A DNA stretch of 64,000 nt from Serratia sp. AKBS12 (GCF_024793895.1 NZ_JANUSB010000016.1:298813-362812), one strand, 5' to 3'; shown: positions 8,883-17,553, numbered from the stretch's first letter. Made by a program: numbers and translations. The notes: generated from the sequence alone by a model not told the origin.

Positions 8883-9018
8883 TGCTGAATGAGAGCAGTC
8901 CGGTTGATCGTCATGACATATAAACTAAACTTACCAATTGACGGCAGCTCAACGAGTGGCCATGGCATATAGCCGCTCACCATCAGTCACGAATCTGTAA
9001 CAATGATGGAGAAACATT

Positions 9019-9348
9019 ATGAATAAACTTGCGACCCTGCTCCTGACACTGTGTATGGCCTTGGCCAGCGGTACGGCGCTGGCAGAAGACAGCGGCTCCA
9101 ATAGCAATAACGGGCATGCCAACATGACCAAAAGCGAAGGGGCCAAAGACGCCATGCCGCCCAATAACGTTGATAACAGCCAAATCAACACCAACGGCGA
9201 CACCCAGAGCAATGGGCAGAATAACAGCCAGAACATGAGCAAGGATGAAATGCACAAACGCGCAATGTGCAAAGACGGCCGCTGCCCGGATCCGCAAAAA
9301 AAGGATCAGGCTGAAAAAGAAGGAATGGATCAACCAGCCCAGCAATGA
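9019..9348 (+). CDS. ybgS: YbgS-like secreted protein
   Basis: 109 aa with a clear Sec signal peptide (cut after LASGTALA). The mature protein is short, hydrophilic and rich in Asn, Gln, Lys and Asp. Shared features with E. coli YbgS are the PNNVDN stretch and the C-terminal CKDGRCPD, whose two cysteines may pair. Its place between aroG and zitB is also that of E. coli ybgS. The function is unknown. GGAG stands before the ATG, and a strong terminator follows, so it is a single-gene unit. Confidence 0.8.
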   Translation: MNKLATLLLTLCMALASGTALAEDSGSNSNNGHANMTKSEGAKDAMPPNNVDNSQINTNGDTQSNGQNNSQNMSKDEMHKRAMCKDGRCPDPQKKDQAEKEGMDQPAQQ

Positions 9349-9361
9349 TCGGCGGCGATCC

Positions 9362-9385
9362 AGGGGAGCATCCGCTCCCCTTTTT
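9362..9385 (+). terminator. Rho-independent terminator after ybgS
   Basis: Stem AGGGGAGC with GCTCCCCT, loop ATCC, followed by a T5 tract. It isolates ybgS from the two-component genes that follow. Confidence 0.88.
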
Positions 9386-9414
9386 AGTTATGCTAACGCT
9401 CAGGACTCTCTGAC

Positions 9415-10032
9415 TTGAGCACCATAATGCACTCTCTATTATTGGTAGATGACCACCCGGTGGTTCATGTCGCACTGGAAGCGGCGCTGATGACTTCCCC
9501 CCACGCCTATGCGTTGCACGCCGTGCACAACGATACGCTGGCGCTGACCGAGCTGGCGACCAACCGTTTTGATCTGGTGATTCTGGATATTGGTCTGCCG
9601 CAGGTAGACGGTCTGCAACTGCTGAAAAAAATTCGCCGTCATTATCCGCAACAAGCGATCCTGATTTATACCGCGCAGGAAGAAGAAGTGTATGCACGCA
9701 TGGCCTACAGCGCCGGCGCCAATGGTTTCGTGCATAAGGGCAAGCCCCTGGAACAGCTGGTGCTGGCGATCGACGCGGTGCTAAGCGGCGCAACCTGCTT
9801 TCCCGCCGACATGCCGGCTGACGAGACAGCGACGGCCGACGGCAGCCAACTGACGCCAAAAGAGCTGCAGGTGCTCGGACTACTCAGCAAGGGGCTGTCG
9901 AACCTGCAAATCGCCGAGATGTTGAACATCAGCAATAAAACCGTCAGTACCCATAAAAAGAACATCCTGCGCAAGACCGGTGCCAGTAACTTGCTTGAGC
10001 TGGTCGCGGTGTTCAAAGAGCTGACGCCATAA
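9415..10032 (+). CDS. LuxR/NarL-family response regulator, EvgA/BvgA-like
   Basis: 205 aa from a TTG start, chosen because AGGA lies 9 bases before it; the next in-frame ATG (9427) has no ribosome site. The receiver domain has the acidic pair in LLVDDHP, phospho-acceptor D58 in LVILDIGLPQVDG and Lys in FVHKGKP. Residues about 140-200 are a LuxR-type helix-turn-helix (LTPKELQVLGLLSKG...NKTVSTHKKNIL). The stop overlaps the ATG of the hybrid kinase by one base, so the two are a cognate pair made from one mRNA. Targets are unknown; the nearest candidates are zitB and the pair itself. Confidence 0.88.
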   Translation: MSTIMHSLLLVDDHPVVHVALEAALMTSPHAYALHAVHNDTLALTELATNRFDLVILDIGLPQVDGLQLLKKIRRHYPQQAILIYTAQEEEVYARMAYSAGANGFVHKGKPLEQLVLAIDAVLSGATCFPADMPADETATADGSQLTPKELQVLGLLSKGLSNLQIAEMLNISNKTVSTHKKNILRKTGASNLLELVAVFKELTP

Positions 10033-13000
10033 TGCGCCGCTGGCTGCTGCTGGTGCTGATGTTATGCCTGTACGGCAGCGCGCGAGCCGAACCGCCGCTG
10101 CGCTACCAGCCGATCGGCAATCTGACCCTGCCCACCAATATGCTGATCGCTGGCGAGAAAACGCCTTGGCGCGAGCGTACCGTGCGGGTAGGTATTATCA
10201 GTGAAAATACCAGCCCTTATAACATTCTGGTGGATGAGGATTTATACGGCTTGAACGCCGATTACCTCGACTATATTCAACAGGTGACGGGCATTCGCTT
10301 CACCATTTATGGCTTTGCCGACCTGCCGCAGCTGAAGCAGGCGCTACAGCGTGGCGAGATCGACCTGCTGTACGGCATACCGCAACACGCGGCGCTGCAC
10401 GGTTTGAGCCTTTCTCAGCCGTATTACATCAGTAATCTGCGCGTGCTGCGCGATCGTGCCAATAAGCGTCAGGTGATGCTCAATTCCGCCGATGCGCGCG
10501 TCGCCATCGGCGCGTTTACCGATATGCAGGCCGGTTCGGCGCTCCAGGCGCTAACGTCGCATCTGCAACGTTACGATAATAATCTGCAGGCGGTGTACGC
10601 CTTGCTCAACGGTAGCAGCGACTATTTTATTGCAGACGAAGCCAGCGCCAGTTTTATCATCGATCAGCTGCAATTGGGGCAACTCTACCAAATCGAAAGC
10701 GCCATCGATCTTGGCAATTTGTCGTTTGTATTTGCCGCGGCCAACCGCTCATTAATAACCACGCTGAATACCGCCATCGCCAACACCCCAATGGAGTTGA
10801 TGAATATCCTCCAACGCCGCTGGAGCAAGAAAATCCCCAGTTACCTGGACACCGGCAATGCCGATCTGACCCAGATGGAACAGCAGTGGGTCGATCAGCA
10901 CCGCAGCGTGACCTTTGCCGCCATCGAGAACGATTTCCCGTTTGCCTATCGAGGCTCAGATGGCCAACCGCACGGTTATGCTATCGACATCCTCAATATC
11001 ATTGCGCAAAACACCGGCATGCAGTTTGTTCCTCGCTGGGCGCGCAATGCCGAGCAGGCCGACCGACTGGTGAGCGACGGCCAAGCCAGTTTGCGCGTCG
11101 CCCTGCCTTTGGCGCGCGGAGTGAAGGCACGCTACGGTACCAGCATGCCACTCCACCGTGCGTTATGGGGAGTGTACATCGGCCAATATGCCAACGGCGT
11201 CTCAGGCTGGAACGCCCTGCACGGCAAGCGCATCGGCTATGTGCGCGGTGACCTTGGGCAAAACCTGATCCAGGCCGACGGTGACGCCATTGCCTTCGAT
11301 GACGGCAAGGCAATGTACGACGCGCTGGCCAATGGACAACTGGATGCCCTGGTCGACAATATCATTTCAGCCAATTTCTTTGCCCTTTCGCGTTACGCTG
11401 GTGCCATCAAGCTGGCGTTTGCCGCCAATAACGTTGCCTATCCCATCGCCTTCGGCGTTCAGCCGAGCCAACCGTTGCTGTTGGCAATCATCGATAAAAA
11501 CCTGATGCAGATCCCGGCCGAAACGCTGCAATCGCTACGCGACGAATGGATCGTCGATCGCAGCAGTTTGATTGACGCAGTGAATGATAACCGCATGCAA
11601 CCGCAAACCACCTGGCTGTTGGCGCTGCTCGGCGCCAGCATTGCATTGCTGTTGCTATTGCTGCTACGCCGCTATATTCAGCAACGCCGCGAACGGCGTG
11701 AACGGGCCAGGCTGGAGTTGGCGCGCCGGCAAGCCGAAGCGGAAAACCGCAGAAAGAGCAAATTCCTCGCCACCATCAGCCATGAATTGCGGACTCCGAT
11801 GCATGCAATCCTCGGCCTATTGGAACTGGAGCTGAAGCAGCCATCCGTTGCCGGCAGCCTGCCGGTGATCTACAGTTCGGCATCCTCACTGCTGAACCTG
11901 CTAAATGACCTGCAGGATCATGCCAGGCTGGAAACCGGCTCGCTAACCTTGGCACCCAAGGCGCTGGCGCTGCGCCCCTGGGCGGAGCGCCTTGGTGCGC
12001 TGTATCGCCCGCTGATCGGCGAACGGCCGGTGACGCTGAACATGCACCTTGCCGAGGCGCTGCCTGTCGCATTGATGCTTGATGGTGAGCGTTTACTCCA
12101 GGTGGCGAATAATCTGATCAACAATGCGATCAAATTCACCCCTCGTGGCAGCATTGACGTCAGCCTGAGCTGGCAGCCGCAGGAGGCACAGCGGGGAGAA
12201 TTACGGCTGAGCGTGTCCGACAGCGGTTGCGGCATCGCCGCTGATGAAATCGACAAGCTTTTCCAGCCGTTTTATCGCGCGCGCAACGCCCAGCGCATTT
12301 CAGTACAGGGAACCGGGCTGGGACTGTCGATTTGTAAAGAGATAGTCGAACAAATGGGGGGAAATATTCGTCTGCAATCACAGGCCGGCGTTGGCACCCA
12401 GGTGCATGTCGTCATTCCTGCCACGCAGACGGAGAGTGAGGCCGACAGCCTGCCGCAGACTACACCGCCGGCGTTACCCAACCCGTCGCTGCGGGTAGCC
12501 TTGATTGACGATCATCCAACCAACCTGCTGCTGATGCAACGCCAATTGCAGCACTTCGGGGTTACGCCCACGCTATTTGAACGCGGTTATGACCTGTTGA
12601 AAGCCCACCGACAGCACCCGTTCGCCATGCTGTTTATCGACTACAATATGCCACGTCCAGACGGCCTGACGTTGGCGCGGCTAATACGCCGCGACGAGCA
12701 ACGTCGCGGACTGGCCGCCAGCCAAATCGTGCTGTGCTCGGCCGACGTGCAGGAGTTCACCCGTATTCCCGCCGGCTCAGTGGCGATCGACCAGTTGCTG
12801 ACCAAACCGATCCCGCTGACCGCCATTGGACAACTGTTGTCTCAAGCTGCACAAGGGGTAAGCTCGCAGTCAGCCCTTACTGACCTGAAAAACGCACTGG
12901 TCGCCATGGCCGGCCACCACCCGGCAATGCAGCACAAGCTGGCAATCACGCTAGTGGCCACCCTGCGTGAAGATCGCCTGCGCGCAAGCGAGGCGGCCGA

Positions 13001-13235
13001 GCGACAACAATGGGCGCTATTGGGCCAGGCAGCGCATCGCATCAAGGGCAGTCTGCTGATGCTGCAACTAACGCAGGCGGCCCAAGGTTGCCAACAGGTG
13101 ATCGACGCCGCACATGTGCAACGATTAGCGCCAGATGCCTATACTGCTATGATGGCGTCAGTGGCAGAGATACTGAGCGGACTGGATAACCTGCTCAGCG
13201 CTGGCGAATCTCGTTTTTATCAAGCAAAGGGATAA
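10032..13235 (+). CDS. BvgS/EvgS-like unorthodox hybrid sensor kinase
   Basis: 1067 aa. In order: signal peptide (1-19), two periplasmic Venus-flytrap (SBP_bac_3) domains at about 49-270 and 291-505, one membrane helix (527-546), HisKA with H584 in ISHELRTPMH, HATPase (N box NNLINNAIKF, DSGCGIA, GTGLGLSICKEIV), a receiver domain with D870 in LFIDYNMPRPDG, and a C-terminal HPt with H1002 in AAHRIKGS. This gives the full His-Asp-His relay to the upstream regulator. E. coli EvgS is longer because it has a PAS domain after the membrane helix; here the helix runs almost straight into HisKA. The ligand is unknown. zitB starts only 3 bases after its stop. Confidence 0.9.
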   Translation: MRRWLLLVLMLCLYGSARAEPPLRYQPIGNLTLPTNMLIAGEKTPWRERTVRVGIISENTSPYNILVDEDLYGLNADYLDYIQQVTGIRFTIYGFADLPQLKQALQRGEIDLLYGIPQHAALHGLSLSQPYYISNLRVLRDRANKRQVMLNSADARVAIGAFTDMQAGSALQALTSHLQRYDNNLQAVYALLNGSSDYFIADEASASFIIDQLQLGQLYQIESAIDLGNLSFVFAAANRSLITTLNTAIANTPMELMNILQRRWSKKIPSYLDTGNADLTQMEQQWVDQHRSVTFAAIENDFPFAYRGSDGQPHGYAIDILNIIAQNTGMQFVPRWARNAEQADRLVSDGQASLRVALPLARGVKARYGTSMPLHRALWGVYIGQYANGVSGWNALHGKRIGYVRGDLGQNLIQADGDAIAFDDGKAMYDALANGQLDALVDNIISANFFALSRYAGAIKLAFAANNVAYPIAFGVQPSQPLLLAIIDKNLMQIPAETLQSLRDEWIVDRSSLIDAVNDNRMQPQTTWLLALLGASIALLLLLLLRRYIQQRRERRERARLELARRQAEAENRRKSKFLATISHELRTPMHAILGLLELELKQPSVAGSLPVIYSSASSLLNLLNDLQDHARLETGSLTLAPKALALRPWAERLGALYRPLIGERPVTLNMHLAEALPVALMLDGERLLQVANNLINNAIKFTPRGSIDVSLSWQPQEAQRGELRLSVSDSGCGIAADEIDKLFQPFYRARNAQRISVQGTGLGLSICKEIVEQMGGNIRLQSQAGVGTQVHVVIPATQTESEADSLPQTTPPALPNPSLRVALIDDHPTNLLLMQRQLQHFGVTPTLFERGYDLLKAHRQHPFAMLFIDYNMPRPDGLTLARLIRRDEQRRGLAASQIVLCSADVQEFTRIPAGSVAIDQLLTKPIPLTAIGQLLSQAAQGVSSQSALTDLKNALVAMAGHHPAMQHKLAITLVATLREDRLRASEAAERQQWALLGQAAHRIKGSLLMLQLTQAAQGCQQVIDAAHVQRLAPDAYTAMMASVAEILSGLDNLLSAGESRFYQAKG

Positions 13236-13238
13236 CAG

Positions 13239-14189
13239 ATGTCGGAAACCTCTCACGTTCACCTGCCGAAAGACAGTAATAGTAAACGCCTACTGACTGC
13301 TTTTCTGGTCACTGCCGTCTTTATGATCGCCGAAGCGATCGGCGGCCTGCTTTCCGGTTCGCTGGCGCTGCTGGCGGATGCCGGACATATGCTCACCGAC
13401 GCCGCAGCCCTGCTGGTGGCTCTGATGGCCGTGCACTTTTCGCAACGCAAACCCAACGCACGCCATACCTTTGGCTATTTGCGCCTGACCACCCTGGCCG
13501 CGTTCCTCAATGCCGCTGCGCTGCTGGCGATCGTGGTATTCATTCTGTGGGAGGCGATACGGCGCTTCTTCGAACCACAGCCGGTAATGGGCACACCGAT
13601 GCTGATTATCGCCATCGCAGGGCTGCTGGCCAATCTGTTCGCCTTTTGGTTGCTGCACCGCGGCAGCGAAGAAAAAAACATCAATGTTCGCGCCGCTGCG
13701 CTACACGTGTTGGGAGACTTGCTCGGCTCGGTCGGGGCCATTGCCGCTGCGGTGGTCATTCTCACTACCGGCTGGACGCCGATCGACCCGATCCTGTCGG
13801 TGTTGGTGTCATGTCTGGTATTGCGCAGCGCCTGGAAGCTGCTGAAAGAAAGTTTCCATGAGCTGCTGGAGGGGACGCCGCAAGAAGTGGATATCGCCAA
13901 ACTGCAAAAAGACCTGTGCCTGAATCTGCCGGAAGTGCGGAATATTCACCACGTGCACGTGTGGCAAATCGGTGAGCAACGGCTGATGACGCTACATGCC
14001 CAGGTTATTCCACCGCACGACCATGACGGGCTGCTGCGGCGTATCGAAGCCTATTTACTGACGCATTACCAGATTGGCCATGCCACCATTCAGATGGAGT
14101 ACCAGCACTGTGACGCGCCAGATTGCGGTATCAACCGCGCCCCAGAACCGAGTGAACACTCACATTCTCATCTGGGGCACCACCACTGA
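13239..14189 (+). CDS. zitB: ZitB, zinc efflux transporter (CDF family)
   Basis: 316 aa cation diffusion facilitator that exports Zn2+ by proton antiport. Six membrane helices are visible; the metal site residues lie in [16 protein letters not shown] (helix 2) and [12 protein letters not shown] (helix 5). The cytoplasmic C-terminal domain follows, and the tail is His-rich ([11 protein letters not shown]), with another His pair near the N-terminus. In E. coli zitB is a separate unit after ybgS; here it begins 3 bases after the hybrid kinase, so it is probably co-transcribed with the two-component genes. Confidence 0.93.
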   Translation: MSETSHVHLPKDSNSKRLLTAFLVTAVFMIAEAIGGLLSGSLALLADAGHMLTDAAALLVALMAVHFSQRKPNARHTFGYLRLTTLAAFLNAAALLAIVVFILWEAIRRFFEPQPVMGTPMLIIAIAGLLANLFAFWLLHRGSEEKNINVRAAALHVLGDLLGSVGAIAAAVVILTTGWTPIDPILSVLVSCLVLRSAWKLLKESFHELLEGTPQEVDIAKLQKDLCLNLPEVRNIHHVHVWQIGEQRLMTLHAQVIPPHDHDGLLRRIEAYLLTHYQIGHATIQMEYQHCDAPDCGINRAPEPSEHSHSHLGHHH

Positions 14190-14221
14190 GCCAACGGAGC
14201 GCATCGCAGCGCCCCATCTGT

Positions 14222-14947
14222 TTACTCGCCTGAAGACAGCGGCCGGGAATGGTTCCTGGCCGCGCTGCGTACCCACAGCCAGGAACCGTTGAGCGCAATC
14301 AGCGTCAGGATCACGTATTCCAGCGCCATGGCGTAAACCCCCTGATAGGCAAATATGGCGACGCTGACAACGTCAATCACCACCCACAGCAGCCAGTTTT
14401 CAACGTATTTACGCGTCATCAGGATCATCGCCACGATCGATAGTACCATCATGGTGGAATCCCAGAACGGGAAGGCGTCCGGCTGTAGTTCGGGTTGCCG
14501 TACCTGTATACCGAGCATTTGCATCACCGCCACTGAAATCTGCGTCAACCAGGCAAAGACGCGGTCGATGTTGAAGGTCATCAGCAAGATACCGAGCACG
14601 CATACCAGCGCCCAGCCGAGGGCCTTTGGCAGCGACAGCCAGCGAATTTGCAGCTCGGCCTGGTGATCTGCCGTCTGGCGGCTCCAGGCATACCAGCCGT
14701 AAATATTGGCGCCAAAAAAGAACAGTTGCAGCAGCAGACTGGCATACAGCTGGATCTGAAAGAAAATCACCGCAAACAGCGTAACGTTGATCAAGCCAAA
14801 CAGGTAGTTAATGATTTTTTCTTTGCTGGCATACCAGATGCATAGCAGACCGAACAGGGTGCCTATGGCTTCAATCCACGACAGATCGTAGCCGCCGGCG
14901 CCCAGCGGAATGTGCACCATGATATTGCTGGTACTGAAAAAGCTCAT
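14222..14947 (-). CDS. pnuC: PnuC, nicotinamide riboside transporter
   Basis: 241 aa inner-membrane protein of the PnuC family, close to the E. coli length. It lets nicotinamide riboside in for NAD salvage. About seven hydrophobic segments are visible; typical stretches are WIEAIGTLFGLLCIW, NYLFGLINVTLFA and NWLLWVVIDVVSV, whose Trp and Asn residues line the substrate site in the family. It lies 26 bases after nadA on the same strand, forming the NadR-controlled nadA-pnuC unit. Confidence 0.95.
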   Translation of the reverse strand: MSFFSTSNIMVHIPLGAGGYDLSWIEAIGTLFGLLCIWYASKEKIINYLFGLINVTLFAVIFFQIQLYASLLLQLFFFGANIYGWYAWSRQTADHQAELQIRWLSLPKALGWALVCVLGILLMTFNIDRVFAWLTQISVAVMQMLGIQVRQPELQPDAFPFWDSTMMVLSIVAMILMTRKYVENWLLWVVIDVVSVAIFAYQGVYAMALEYVILTLIALNGSWLWVRSAARNHSRPLSSGE

Positions 14948-14973
14948 CTGGCCTTCCTTATCTCGTGGTGAGT

Positions 14974-16035
14974 TTATGCGTTCCCTTTAACCTGCATTTT
15001 CAGCTGTGCGGCAAAATCCAACATGCGATTGAGCGGAATCAGCGCCTTGGTACGCAATGCGTTATCCACCAGGATCTCATGCTGCACGCCGCCCTGCTCT
15101 AACCCATCGGCAATCGCCTGCAAACCGTTCATCGCCATCCACGGGCAGTGCGCGCAGCTTCGGCAGGTCGCACCCTCGCCAGCCGTCGGCGCTTCAAACA
15201 GCTCTTTGTCCGGACATGCCTGCTGCATTTTGTAGAAAATACCGCGATCGGTAGCAACTATCAGTTGCCGATGCGGCAGTTGCCGAGCGGCCTGAATCAA
15301 CTGGCTGGTAGAACCGACTGCATCGGCCAGTTCCACCACCGCCTGCGGTGATTCCGGATGCACCAGTACCGCCGCGTTTGGATATAACCCCTTCATGCGC
15401 AGCAGCGCCTGGGTTTTAAACTCGTCATGAACGATGCAGGCACCCTGCCAGCATAGCACGTCGGCACCGGTTTGTTTCTGAACGTAATTACCGAGGTGAC
15501 GATCCGGCGCCCAGATGATTTTTTCCCCCAGGCTGTCGAGATGTTCTATCAGTTCGACGGCAATACTGGAGGTCACAACCCAGTCGGCACGCGCTTTTAC
15601 CGCCGCTGAGGTGTTCGCATAGACCACAACGGTGCGGTCCGGATGCTGGTCACAAAAGGCGTTGAATTCCGCTTCCGGGCAGCCGAGATCCAATGAGCAT
15701 TCGGCAAACAGCGTCGGCATCAGCACGGTTTTTTCCGGGCTAAGGATTTTGGCGGTTTCGCCCATAAACCTTACACCGGCCACCAGCAGCGTCGAGGCCG
15801 GATGCTGACTGCCAAAACGCGCCATTTCCAGCGAGTCCGCCACGCAGCCGCCGGTTTCCTCCGCCAGTGCCTGGATTTCCGGATCGGTATAATAGTGCGC
15901 AACCATCACCGCATCGCGCTGTTTAAGCAACTTTTTTATTTTCTCGCGATAAAAGGCCTTTTCCGCCTGATCCAGCGTTGCCGGTTTTGGCGGGAAAGGA
16001 TAAATCGCCGCGTTGACATCAAACATTTCACTCAT
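14974..16035 (-). CDS. nadA: Quinolinate synthase A
   Basis: 353 aa [4Fe-4S] enzyme that condenses iminoaspartate with dihydroxyacetone phosphate to quinolinate, for de novo NAD synthesis. The likely cluster cysteines lie in [21 protein letters not shown] and [10 protein letters not shown] chose the ATG at 16035 ([18 protein letters not shown]), which agrees with E. coli NadA; a start 9 bases upstream is also open. Two NadR-like boxes lie 64 and 136 bases upstream, so NAD-responsive repression of nadA-pnuC is expected. Confidence 0.96.
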   Translation of the reverse strand: MSEMFDVNAAIYPFPPKPATLDQAEKAFYREKIKKLLKQRDAVMVAHYYTDPEIQALAEETGGCVADSLEMARFGSQHPASTLLVAGVRFMGETAKILSPEKTVLMPTLFAECSLDLGCPEAEFNAFCDQHPDRTVVVYANTSAAVKARADWVVTSSIAVELIEHLDSLGEKIIWAPDRHLGNYVQKQTGADVLCWQGACIVHDEFKTQALLRMKGLYPNAAVLVHPESPQAVVELADAVGSTSQLIQAARQLPHRQLIVATDRGIFYKMQQACPDKELFEAPTAGEGATCRSCAHCPWMAMNGLQAIADGLEQGGVQHEILVDNALRTKALIPLNRMLDFAAQLKMQVKGNA

Positions 16036-16098
16036 CACCGTCATCTCGTGCTAGGCTGGGCGCCTGCCGGATCTGTGTTGCTATCCTCTTCGCGCCCT

Positions 16099-16116
16099 CG
16101 TTTTATATACTAAACA
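16099..16116 (-). promoter_or_regulatory. NadR box 1 of nadA
   Basis: CGTTTTATATACTAAACA fits TGTTTAN6TAAACA at 10 of 12 positions, with a perfect right half. It lies 64-81 bases upstream of the nadA start and covers the AT-rich promoter core. Confidence 0.65.
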
Positions 16117-16170
16117 AAATACCTAACTTATCGCTAAAAGTCGCTGTAATTTTCGTCTTCTAGCAAAAAA

Positions 16171-16188
16171 TGTTTACTTAGTAGAACA
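16171..16188 (-). promoter_or_regulatory. NadR box 2 of nadA
   Basis: TGTTTACTTAGTAGAACA fits TGTTTAN6TAAACA at 10 of 12 positions, with a perfect left half, 72 bp (centre to centre) upstream of box 1. Confidence 0.5.
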
Positions 16189-16296
16189 TGCAGGGCCATT
16201 TTGCCGCCACCGCCGAGCCGGTTCCACCTGGCGGACAAAAGGAATGCGTCAGGACACTGGCGGTAGGCACAACGAGCCTGCAGAGTTCTGTGTCGC

Positions 16297-16319
16297 GGGT
16301 AGTGGGTAGTGGGTAGTGG
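16297..16319. repeat. 7-bp tandem repeat GGGTAGT x3
   Basis: Three exact copies of GGGTAGT followed by GG. The four G-runs at 7-base spacing could allow a weak G-quadruplex on the plus strand. It lies between the nadA promoter region and the end of the tRNA array. Confidence 0.85.
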
Positions 16320-16406
16320 AGATGTTGACGAACATGAACGCAGGTGCCAGACATGGCACTTTGCTTATGCTAGGCCGGAGTTCGAGATTACAACGAGCTC
16401 AAATGC

Positions 16407-16434
16407 AAAAAAAGCGCCTAAAGGCGCTTTTTTC
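16407..16434 (-). terminator. Terminator of the tRNA operon
   Basis: Stem AAAAGCGCC with GGCGCTTTT around TAAA, with T-runs on both strands; on the minus strand it lies 5 bases after the last tRNA-Lys and would end the operon. Confidence 0.9.
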
Positions 16435-16439
16435 TAAAT

Positions 16440-16515
16440 TGGTGGGTCGTGCAGGATTCGAACCTGCGACCAATTGATTAAAAGTCAACTGCTCTACCAA
16501 CTGAGCTAACGACCC
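16440..16515 (-). tRNA. tRNA-Lys (UUU)
   Basis: 76 nt including encoded CCA. The minus strand gives acceptor GGGTCGT, D-arm TAGCTCAGTTGGTAGAGC, anticodon loop with TTT and T-arm GGTTCGAATCC. It is the last gene of the array, just before the terminator. Confidence 0.98.
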
Positions 16516-16521
16516 ATGCAG

Positions 16522-16597
16522 TGGTGGGTGATGACGGGCTCGAACCGCCGACCCCCTCCGTGTAAAGGAGATGCTCTACCAACTGAGCTAATCACCC
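16522..16597 (-). tRNA. tRNA-Val (UAC)
   Basis: 76 nt with encoded CCA. The minus strand gives acceptor GGGTGAT, D-arm as in the lysine genes, anticodon TAC in CTCCTTTACACGGAG and T-arm GGTTCGAGCCC. It lies 6 bases before the last tRNA-Lys. Confidence 0.98.
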
Positions 16598-16871
16598 ACT
16601 GACGTGGTTTACTGCTTATCCGTCTGAAGCCGTTTTGCTTGCCAATTCGTTAACAATTGGTGGGTCGTGCAGGATGACGCGGCTTACGCCTTGCCCATTG
16701 GGCCATCACTGCGTGATGTTGTCTCGCTTGCGCTCGACTCGAACCTTGACGGTTCTCATCCTTTCCGACTCAACGCTTGCCAATTCGCTAAGAATTGGTG
16801 GGTCGTGCAGGATTCGAACCTGCGACCAATTGATTAAAAGTCAACTGCTCTACCAACTGAGCTAACGACCC
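16598..16871 (-). repeat. 274-bp tandem repeat, copy 1 (spacer + tRNA-Lys)
   Basis: Matches 16872-17145 almost base for base (a few substitutions). Each copy holds a spacer and one whole tRNA-Lys. Inside the spacer, a 39-bp block (last 18 nt of the tRNA plus the first 21 nt of following spacer) recurs: 16775-16813 and 16637-16675, 138 bp apart. A shorter, decayed relative lies at 17146-17302. Confidence 0.92.
16796..16871 (-). tRNA. tRNA-Lys (UUU)
   Basis: 76 nt, identical in sequence to the other three lysine tRNAs of the array, with encoded CCA. It is followed (minus strand) by a spacer carrying an 18-nt copy of its own 3' end at 16658-16675. Confidence 0.98.
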
Positions 16872-17145
16872 ACTGACGTGGTTTACTGCTTATCCGTCTG
16901 AAGCGGTTTTGCTTGCCAATCCGTTAAGAATTGGTGGGTCGTGCAGGATGACGCGGCTTACGCCTTGCCCATTGGGCCATCACTGCGTGATGTTGTCTCG
17001 CTTGCGCTCGACTCGAACCTTGACGGCTCTCATCCTTTCCGACTCAACGCTTGCCAATCCGTTAAGAATTGGTGGGTCGTGCAGGATTCGAACCTGCGAC
17101 CAATTGATTAAAAGTCAACTGCTCTACCAACTGAGCTAACGACCC
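16872..17145 (-). repeat. 274-bp tandem repeat, copy 2 (spacer + tRNA-Lys)
   Basis: Second copy of the unit at 16598-16871. Its internal 39-bp direct repeats are at 17049-17087 and 16911-16949. The 117-bp piece between them contains GGATGAGAACC and complementary stretches such as GCCCAATGGGC on the minus strand, so the processed spacer RNA could fold strongly. Confidence 0.92.
17070..17145 (-). tRNA. tRNA-Lys (UUU)
   Basis: 76 nt with encoded CCA, same sequence as its neighbours. Its 3' end is copied as an 18-nt fragment at 16932-16949 in the following spacer. Confidence 0.98.
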
Positions 17146-17302
17146 ACTGACGTGGTTACTGCAACTACCAGGAAATTTAACTCACCGTTTTGAACTTGCA
17201 ATTCCAAAACGGGCGTGCCGTGAGGATGACGCGGCTTGCGCTCGACTCGAACCTGACGGTTCTCATCCTTTCCGACTCAACGCTTGCCAATCCGTTAAGA
17301 CT

Positions 17303-17378
17303 TGGTGGGTCGTGCAGGATTCGAACCTGCGACCAATTGATTAAAAGTCAACTGCTCTACCAACTGAGCTAACGACCC
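17303..17378 (-). tRNA. tRNA-Lys (UUU)
   Basis: 76 nt with encoded CCA; first gene of the array in the direction of transcription. The spacer behind it (17146-17302) is a shortened relative of the 274-bp unit, lacking most of the tRNA-end copy. The operon promoter should lie in the 17379-17480 region. Confidence 0.98.
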
Positions 17379-17504
17379 AATTTCCTTGCTGCTTTAACAC
17401 CTTGCAAGATGTCTTGGCAACGGCGGCATATATTACTAATTTATCTCAGCAGCGCAACCTAAATTTTGGTTCATCTGGTTCAACTGCTTGTTCTTCACAC
17501 GAAT

Positions 17505-17543
17505 GAGCCCAGAATTCGGCCAGATCGACCAAATTCCGGGCTC
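17505..17543. repeat. Inverted repeat between cpoB and the tRNA array
   Basis: 12-bp arms (17505-17516, 17532-17543) with one wobble pair around a 15-base loop, 10 bases past the cpoB stop. The T-run is on the plus-strand side (GTTTTTA), so as a classical terminator it faces away from cpoB; on the minus strand it lacks a T-tract. Confidence 0.6.
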
Positions 17544-17553
17544 GTTTTTACTA

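Larger units (their letters stand above)
16036..16406. other. Intergenic region between nadA and the tRNA array
   Basis: No gene is seen. It holds the nadA control region (two NadR-like dyads), an imperfect stem near 16200-16245 (TTTTG-CCGCC against GGCGG-CAAAA) and a small tandem repeat near 16300. Confidence 0.6.

Noticed and set aside
8919..8936. Second TyrR-like dyad between aroG and ybgS
   Set aside because: It fits several positions, but one of the two invariant bases (C) is replaced and it lies well upstream of the inferred aroG promoter.
16598..17378. Regularly spaced repeats resembling a CRISPR array
   Set aside because: The repeated units are whole tRNA-Lys genes and their spacers with 274-bp period, with no cas genes; the small open frames in it are artefacts of the repeats.
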